Positions 57,060 through 64,000 of a DNA stretch of 64,000 nucleotides are shown one piece after another. Source of the DNA: Sclerodactyla briareus (Eukaryota > Echinodermata > Holothuroidea > Dendrochirotida > Sclerodactylidae); contig JAODTK010005824.1 of NCBI GenBank assembly GCA_026419785.1, positions 110,950 to 174,949 of the forward strand, read 5' to 3'. The position numbers were made by a program, and so were the translations under genes. The notes under the pieces were generated by a model. It did not search any database, had not been told where the DNA came from, and saw only the letters and a list, made by a program, of their open reading frames with translations. The first letter of the stretch is position 1; every line of letters begins with the position of its first letter.

Positions 57060-58970
57060 GCACTTATTTTGGGGAATTAGCCAAAAAAGTAAGTCTCCAC
57101 ATGTTCCTAAAAATTGATCTCTCTTCGGACTTGACCCCTGCTCTTACAAATAAATATACGTCATTGTACTCATCATGGGGACGCCACACACCAATCTTGA
57201 ACTGATCCCACCAGAATGTTGGACTTAGCTGAAACGAGGCAAAAAGGGGATACCCAAAACACAGAATATAGAAAAATAACAGAAAGCAAAAGGCTAGTGA
57301 GGCTGAATCTTTCTGACAACTATAGCTAGGACACAAGACAAATGGGAGATTGGACCAGCTCATTATGGGCAACTAACAAACTGACAAATTTCTAGTTTAT
57401 CCCAAACCAACCAATAGGGTTCTATACACGTGATATACGAAAGCTACACACTGAAATTAGAGATTTCAGAATTCGACCTATGGCGACCTAAGATGACTTC
57501 GGAACTGACCCCAAACCATTAGTGTTCATGTACTTATCGTGGGAAACAAACATAACCGAGTATGGCTTAATCCATTCCAGGCAGGGTCCAAGTTCTGTGT
57601 TACAAGCCGAAATTGGCCAAAATATCGACTTTTCACAAATTTTCTATTTTGCGACCAAAATTCACCCCGACCTACACCCAAAAACAATAGGGTTCCTGTG
57701 CTCCTCATAGGAAAGCTACCACAAATTTCAACCGGACGAGACCAACCATTCTGGATTATGTGTTTACAAGGTTTTCGACTTGACCCTATGGCGACCTAAG
57801 ATGACCTCTGACCTGACCCCAAAACAATAGGGTTCATGTTACTCATCATGGGGAACACACATTACCAAGTATGAGTCATCCAGCCAGGCGGTTTCGGGTT
57901 ATCATGTTTCCAAGCCCAAAATGGGCCAAAAATATCCGCCCTTTTCACAATTTCCCATTGTTGACCAAATCACCCCGACCTATACCAAAAAAACAATACG
58001 GTTCATGCCGCTCCCATAAGGAAGCTAACACAAAATGTCAAGGTGATGCCTGACAACCATTTGGACTTTCAATGTTTACAAGGTTTTCGCTTTAACCTCG
58101 GTGACCTCAGATGACCCTGACCTGACCCCAAACAATGGGGGGGGCGGGGTTCGTGTACTCTCATGGGGAACACACATACCAAGTATGCGCCGGACCCCTA
58201 CTGAACTGATCAAGTTATTGTGTTAAAGCTGGGCGTCACACGCACACCACATACAGCACAACACAAACATACACACACGCATGACTGATAGATTCCTCTG
58301 CTCGTAAGCGAAAAAAAAAAAAAAACACTCAAAATTACCACTTCTACCCAAACATCGACCCCGCCTACAAAAATTAATAACGTTTAATGCTGATCATGTG
58401 AAAACCCACCATCAAGTCTCGTTTAATTAAAGAAAAAAATATAGTTGAAACCCTTCTCATTAACAATATAATTAGAGTTAAGGTATTCATCATGAAACGC
58501 ACGCCCACACAGTTCAATTTGATCCCACCAGGGTTGTTGGGGACTTTGTCTGACTTAATGGTTAAAAGTTCCCCCCAAAACACGCGGAAAATTCTACAAG
58601 TTTCCTATCCCCCCCCCATCCCCACGTTGGGCTCCCTGCTCATGAAAAATAATTAGCGTTCATAAAAAATAATTCACCAGAGATGACCACAACACCCACC
58701 AGTGGTTTGAAATTGATCCGCAGGTATATTTCGACCTTTAGTCTGGTAAAAGGGTAAAAGTACGTTACCCAATATACCAGAAGTTTCCAATCTCACCAAT
58801 TGACACCCTATACTACAACAATAAGTCGCGTTCATTGCACTCATCATGGGAAGTACATTCACAAGTTTGAACTTAATTCCACCAGGGTGGGCTTTGTCTG
58901 ATTAAAATGGAACGAAGTGCCCCAATCAAAATACAAAATTTGATCAAGTTTTTATTTTCCCCCAAAATGT
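57060..58970 (-). repeat. R2-related tandem array, about 308-bp period
   Basis: Units with gaccccaaa-caatagggttcatgt-actcatcatggggaacac (57505, 57815, 58122), cattgaccaaaatcaccccgacct and ttacaaggttttcg...tgacctcagatgacc recur. A second unit type with atcccaccaggg-ttg-ggctttgtctg occurs at 57205, 58525 and 58880. CA-rich stretches at 58225-58285 and 58980-59080 correspond to the GT head of the family on the - strand. No credible coding frames. Confidence 0.8.
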
Positions 58971-58977
58971 GAGGCAT

Positions 58978-59080
58978 CCTTACACACACACGCACGCTTC
59001 TCTCCCAACCACAACATACACATCAACAACACTTACACAAACACGCACACGCGCACAACACCACACACACACGCGGCGCG
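58978..59080. repeat. (CA/CG)-rich microsatellite
   Basis: cacacacacgcac-type DNA with cgcgcac and ggcgcgc segments. It is alternating purine-pyrimidine sequence that could adopt Z-form. Confidence 0.85.
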
Positions 59081-60060
59081 CTATGCGTGTTTTTTGGATT
59101 AAATTTCTTGACCCGACTCCCGTCCCGCCTTACAACTATATTCATACTTAGTTGTATTATCTGTGCATGTTATATACTTAATACTCCTTGTTCGTTTGTC
59201 ACTAGCATTTCATAGAACAATCTCTGTCTTTCAGGTCCCGCATGCTTTATACATTTCCGTGTATAGACGAATAAACGGAAGGAAATGAAAATTCATCATA
59301 AAAATAAAAACATATCCAACTCCGGTATAGTCCTGTTCACATACTGATTATTGATTTATTGAGTACAAGGGAATACCCACTCCCCCCGTTCTGTTTCCAA
59401 TGTGCCCCGAATTTTTAAGTTCTGGAACTCTTTTTGTTGCTCCCTTGGTTCGACAGATGGAAACAATCTCGCTTGTTATTATTATTAATTATTGTTATTT
59501 CAATTATTATTATTATATATTTTTTAATTATGATTATTATTATTCTTATTATTATTATTATTATTATTATTTTATCACGCTTTAAACCTTTTAATTTTGC
59601 TGGTTATTATTAAGTGTCTTGCTACACTGGTTTTTTTTTTGTCTACTCCGGCACCGGCATATCCCTTCCCCTTCCTGAATTTATCTATTTCCGAAACAAT
59701 CCCTTATCCTGTTGGGGAGCTGAGTCGCGGCCCGTTCCTGTCGTCATGCCCTGCCTTCTCCTCCACCCATCCTTCTCTCTCTCTCTTGGCTGAACTCTGC
59801 CTCGACATATCGGAATTTTGTCTATATGCGGTTATTATTTAAGGAAGATTGCCTCCTATTTACACTCGTCCCCGGCCAATATTATTTCCTGTCATCCACC
59901 CTAACCGTTTTCCGTATCAAGTCTATCGCCCTCGATTTCATAACCATCCCCCCTCATCTATCTTCCGGTTAACTGTTGGTATCTTGAATAAACAAGACGG
60001 TGAGTTCGTCAATGCGCGAGGGACGGCCACAGATCACTCTGCAGTCAATCTGGATACATG
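59081..60060. other. no gene recognised; (ATT)n array
   Basis: An att/tta microsatellite is at 59475-59575. The two + frames after it (59597-59842 and 59849-60223) are pyrimidine-rich with no recognised domain. Confidence 0.5.
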
Positions 60061-60079
60061 CACACTCGTAAAACTTGTG

Positions 60080-60790
60080 TATATTGGTGCACGTGGATTG
60101 GCCATTGTGTACCTTTTGCACGTGCATGGTCATGTTGTATGTTATTGCACGTGGGGTTGCGCATGGTGTCATTGTATTATTAGAGCAAGTGGGCCTGCAT
60201 TGGTGTGCCATCCCATGTACTAGGAGGCAGTGGTGTACATTATTGACCGTACGGGGGGCAATTGTGTACATATCGCGCGCGTGGGGTTGGTCATGGTGCA
60301 CATTATTGCAATTGGGATTGTCCATGTGTGTACTTATTGCAAGTTGGGTTGGCCATGTTGTACCTTATTGAAATTAGGATTGGTCATTGTATACCATTCT
60401 ATTGCACGTGTGGTTGGCCTGGCGTACCATAATTGCACGTGGTGATTGGGCCCATGGCTTACATTATTGCACGTGTGGTTGGTCATAGTGTCACATTATT
60501 GCCACCTACGGGTGTCATGGTGTCATTATCGCACGTTTGTTTGGCCATGGTGTCACAATTATTGCACGTGTGTTTGCCCATAGTGTACATTATTGCCTGT
60601 GGCTGGTCATGGCGAACATTCTTGCACGTGGGGTTGGCATGGTGTACATTATTGCACGTGTGGTTGGGTTTGGTCGAACATTATTGCACGTGGGGATGGC
60701 TATGGTGTACAATTATTGACGTGGGTCGGGCATGGTGAACGAATGCTCGGTGTGGTTGGCCATGGTGTACATTATCGCAATAGAGTTTTG
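60080..60790 (+). repeat. minisatellite of about 30-bp units each with CACGTG
   Basis: The unit is attattgcacgtgtggttggccatggtgtac. Exact CACGTG palindromes occur at 60090, 60119, 60148, 60405, 60436, 60470, 60565, 60625, 60655 and 60687, with spacing close to 30 bp or multiples. Units between 60154 and 60404 are degenerate (gcaagtgg, gcgcgcgtgg, gcaattggg). Open + frames across it are repeat translations in three phases. Confidence 0.9.
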
Positions 60791-60799
60791 GGTATTATC

Positions 60800-61800
60800 C
60801 ATTAATTGTTACTAGTGTGTGAAATGGTACACATTGCACATTATTATCTCATCTGTCCCGAAGGGCCAGATTGCCATTTGCCATTTCACACCTATTTGAC
60901 TTTTGCTGTTTTGCCATAAGCACGTTGCTATGGTAAACATAGTGGTGGTTTTGGTACTATCCACTGAGAAGTACCCTATGATGGGGAGGTACCCCTGTGT
61001 GCCGGGTGATCCAGCAATTAGGTGCACTTGCGAAAGTGTCCGATTGTGTGTGTTCGTGGGTTGTGTTTTTTTGCGTTCCATCCATATTTTGATGGTTTTT
61101 TCGCAAATATTCCATTTTGGAATGGCTGAACAAAGTCCACTTTTTTGAACACTTGATAAGATCCAAACACATCTTTGTTTCTCGAGAATAAGGTGGAGAC
61201 TATCAAATTGTGGAATTTAGAGGCAAAAAACGATTTTGGGGCAATTTCTCAATTTTTACAATTTCACTATTTCAGATATTCGCTGTTTTCGTCGAGGGCG
61301 AATGATTTGCAACTTCTAGCATTGTGAAAAGGCACAAATTTCAACTTTTTTCCCATCAATCAGCCGAAAATTACCCAAAATGGGGGATTTTTAGGGGGGA
61401 AATGATTTTTTGGCCAAATTTGGAATTTCGAAAATCTTTTCTGTTTCAGTATATTCAGAAATTGGGAGGACTGATGATCCAAATTTTAGAACAAAGGTAC
61501 CCAGGTATCAAAACAATGTTTTCCCAGCAATTTATACTGTAAATTTACTTACCTTTCTATGAATATTTTTTGGGTAAAACAGCACTCCCAGACCTTTAAA
61601 TGCTGATTAAATTTTGTCTATTTGTAACTCGCCAAAATGCATCAGGTAGAACTGTTAGTTTTCCACATTTGGCCGATGGATCCCTGCACTCTGGGGATTG
61701 CCCGCTTGTTATTTTAGTTAAGGGTTATCGTCATAAAACGGTCGCATACTTTATATAAATAAGCTGGGTAGTCCGAATCCGAAGAGACGGCGAATCAGGT
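60800..61800. other. no gene recognised
   Basis: Includes direct repetition of 'ccaaaat'/'ggggattttt'-like text near 61230-61440 and short frames only. No splice-supported exon seen. Confidence 0.45.
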
Positions 61801-61806
61801 CTAGTT

Positions 61807-62387
61807 CAGGGTTTCCCAACCTTTTCCACTGGGGTACCATTCCACAGGTCGTGGTCCACTGAGTACCCTCTGTTTTAACCTATCTTAGCGCGCGCCAACC
61901 ATAGGGTTGGCGGGTAGCGTACACGAATTTTTTGGCCCCCAAAAGGCTCCGCCAGATGCCAGGAGATTGGGCATCTAGGACGTTTTTATCTTCTTTGAAA
62001 CTATCTCTAATTAGCATTTCTTGTTCTGAAATTTTTTAAATCAGAAACATTTTATCAGTAAAATTTTTTCCACTCCAGTCGGTGAGAGGGATTTTCTTGA
62101 TGACACCCCATCGCCCCAGAAAGCAGCGACCGAATGTGGGACGAGTAGGGGCGGGTCCATGTGAGGGGGTTCTTTCCCCCCTTCTCATTTTTTGAATCAT
62201 TACATATTACCCTCATATGCATCTGGTTCACTTCGCATCATTAGAAGTAAAATTTCTCGCTCACGACACGAGGGAGAATAAATAGGATGCGAAAGATCAA
62301 TGGGCGCCACTGTGTACCTCCCCGCGTACCACCGTGAAGTCCAAATGTACCAATGAGTGTACGCGTACCACAAGTTGGGAACCCCTG
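61807..62387. mobile_element. hAT-like MITE
   Basis: Left end cagggtttcccaaccttttcc (61807-61827); right end ...cacaagttgggaacccctg (62369-62387), whose reverse complement starts caggggttcccaacttgtgg. CAGGGG-TTCCCAAC termini are typical of hAT-superfamily elements. At 581 bp with no transposase it is non-autonomous. The flanking 8-mers (gtctagtt and tacatatt) do not match well, so the target duplication has decayed or one boundary is off. Confidence 0.65.
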
Positions 62388-63480
62388 TACATATTTAAGC
62401 GAAGCTCCGTGTTGGGAATTCAATTGATTGCGAGTTCGAAACCCACTGGAAGCTCGAAGGTGCTTTCCCGCTGCTCTGTTTGGCAGGATTTGCATCATCG
62501 AATGTCTCACGCTACTCATGTGTGGAAATGTGCACCGAGTGACAGTAGATGAGCGCCGCTTGTGGCACCACGATGAAGTGCACACAGACAAGCTACAATT
62601 TATTCAAACGGTTTCACCGGTTTGGTATTGGCACAATTTGGAAAAGGAATCATTATACATTGTTGTGTTATTGTTCCTTATTGAATGTTGTTGATGCAGT
62701 TATTTCTCAAATGATCAACTTGCTTCTAAGATGTAGGCTATCCTTTTCGAAAGTTGCTTAGAGAAGCTAAGAAAAGACGCTAGAGCAACTTGGGTTATTC
62801 AGGTTATATAGGTCTAATTGATTTTTCCTATAAAAAATCCCTAGGCTACACGTACACAATAGGAGGGCCCATGCCATCCCATCCAGGTGAGGTAGAGTTG
62901 TTGTGTTGACAAGCTAAAAAAATGCCTATTTTTCCTAACTAGAGCCCATTGGGGCTAAGTACTCAAAACACACAAATGCAATTATTTCTGCTCATTGCAG
63001 ATAAAACGACTTTTTCCGTGGACTCCAATGACACCGTAGATGTCCACCGACTTCGAAAAATCGTGAACACCCACCACTCCATCAGTACTCATTGGTTAAT
63101 GATACATCAACCACATGTTATGATCATCCAACTGGTGAGGTATCTACAGGAGTTTAACGCCTCCACAAAAACTTGGCATAAAATATTCTCTAGATGCTGC
63201 GTGACACCAGACCCCTAATGATCGGCTCGCTTGGACTCAATTCCTAGAACAACACTATAGCACGATTTGTTAGGGCTTCGCATGCCCGATCCTTTCCGTA
63301 ATCTAAAGAAAATGCTTCGCTCATTATTGGAGGGAGTGTATTTCGCATAATTTTCCCACAATGGCGCATAATGTCTTCCACATAATATTCATTATGTCTC
63401 TTTAATGACTTGTAAGAGATAAGAAATGAACCGCCTGTCAATAAACATAGTGGCCCCAGACTAGTCCACAATTATGAAAG
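62388..63480. other. no gene recognised; B-box-like motif
   Basis: gagttcgaaacccactgg (62431-62448) resembles an RNA polymerase III B box, but no A box is visible at tRNA spacing. Short frames only. Confidence 0.4.
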
Positions 63481-63519
63481 ACTAAACGTACCGATAGTCC
63501 TCAGTCCCATGATAACCTG

Positions 63520-64000
63520 GCTCAAGTATTATAGTTATCCAACCTAATCTGTTAGAGGAAGATTTCACAGAGTTTTTACCGATAGCCTATTATGGCAATT
63601 TATTGGCCTCGAGCCCCTTGAATCCCTGAATACCCCCGTAGAACCACTGGTCCTGATAACAACTGTCACTGACTGAGTATGGTGGTGATCCAACTTAATA
63701 TGAGGAGAAGTTCTCCTCAGATTTTTGCAGTTTTCGATTCGATACCTCAAAATGCTTTCTTTACATCAGTTTGACCTCAAAAACCCTGTCCATGACACAC
63801 TAACCGAGTATGATGGTAGATCCAACCTAAAGCTGTAGACCATGAGAAACATTTTGTTTTTTTACATAATAGTTCATTTTTCCCCTTCAATGACCTTTGA
63901 CTTCAATCCATGAACCACCGTATATCATTAATCTACGATACCACTGACTGAGCTTTATTCAACCTAATCTGTAAAAGAACAAGCATTTTGCATATTTTGC
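63520..64000 (-). repeat. tandem repeat reaching the window end
   Basis: Segments with tgactgagtatggtggtgatccaacctaat...gaagaattctc-type sequence recur (63540, 63670, 63795, 63945) at about 130-150 bp. tgacctttgacttcaatcc near 63892 places TGACCT motifs (AGGTCA on the - strand) in the unit, as in the R2 families. The array probably continues past the window. Confidence 0.6.

Noticed and set aside
60075..60738. Three overlapping + strand ORFs with IIARGVG-type repeats
   Set aside because: They are the same 30-bp minisatellite read in different frames, with no independent evidence of coding.

Overview
The window reads as animal nuclear DNA. Coding sequence is in short exons with GT-AG boundaries, introns run to several kilobases, and most of the 64 kb is repeats: non-LTR retrotransposon remnants, tRNA-derived SINEs, MITE-like DNA transposons, minisatellites and microsatellites. 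The repeat types (AAT arrays abutting 'tatagcgc' 3' ends, CR1/L2/Jockey-like LINEs, repeats with AGGTCA motifs) and a proteinase-K-type subtilase gene fit a marine invertebrate, perhaps an echinoderm. The species is inference.

Two genes are recognisable. (1) The 3' part of adducin, the membrane-skeleton spectrin-actin capping protein, is on the + strand in three exons: 1772-1939 (end of the neck/start of the tail), 3088-3246 (acidic Thr/Lys-rich tail segment) and 10146-10364 (basic MARCKS-related C-terminus). Splice phases agree (1 to 1). (2) A proteinase-K/PCSK9-like subtilase is on the - strand in five exons between 32794 and 26937. In order they carry the Asp motif, the His motif, the substrate-groove/oxyanion exon, the Ser region and the C-terminal helix exon, and all phases match.

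In both genes splice sites are good, but most exons contain single-base indels that break the frame. Either the sequence has residual small-indel errors or both genes are decayed. The same pattern in two unrelated genes favours sequence error. The Ser motif of the subtilase is damaged beyond a single indel, so that gene may be a true pseudogene.

A third, tentative - strand locus at 20990-23079 has pieces resembling a class I cytokine-receptor/FN3 membrane protein: a C-x9-C-x-W exon, a WS-motif-like exon and a transmembrane segment. A coding-like block at 13.2-13.7 kb and a short - strand exon candidate at 11.9 kb are unidentified.

Region by region: 1-10.4 kb is adducin, with a nested transposon in its large intron; 10.4-17.5 kb is mostly single-copy-looking; 17.5-20.4 kb is repeats and a SINE; 21-23 kb is the receptor-like locus; 25.5-26.4 kb is a 150-bp minisatellite with a Thr-rich reading frame; 26.5-33 kb is a SINE plus the subtilase; 33-38 kb holds repeats and a Jockey-like LINE; 38-43 kb is tandem ~630-bp units with paired AGGTCA motifs; 43-48.5 kb is AT-rich with microsatellites and a LINE fragment; 49.6-51.4 kb is a longer CR1-like LINE; 52-64 kb is a series of tandem repeat families, a CACGTG-bearing minisatellite and a hAT-like MITE.
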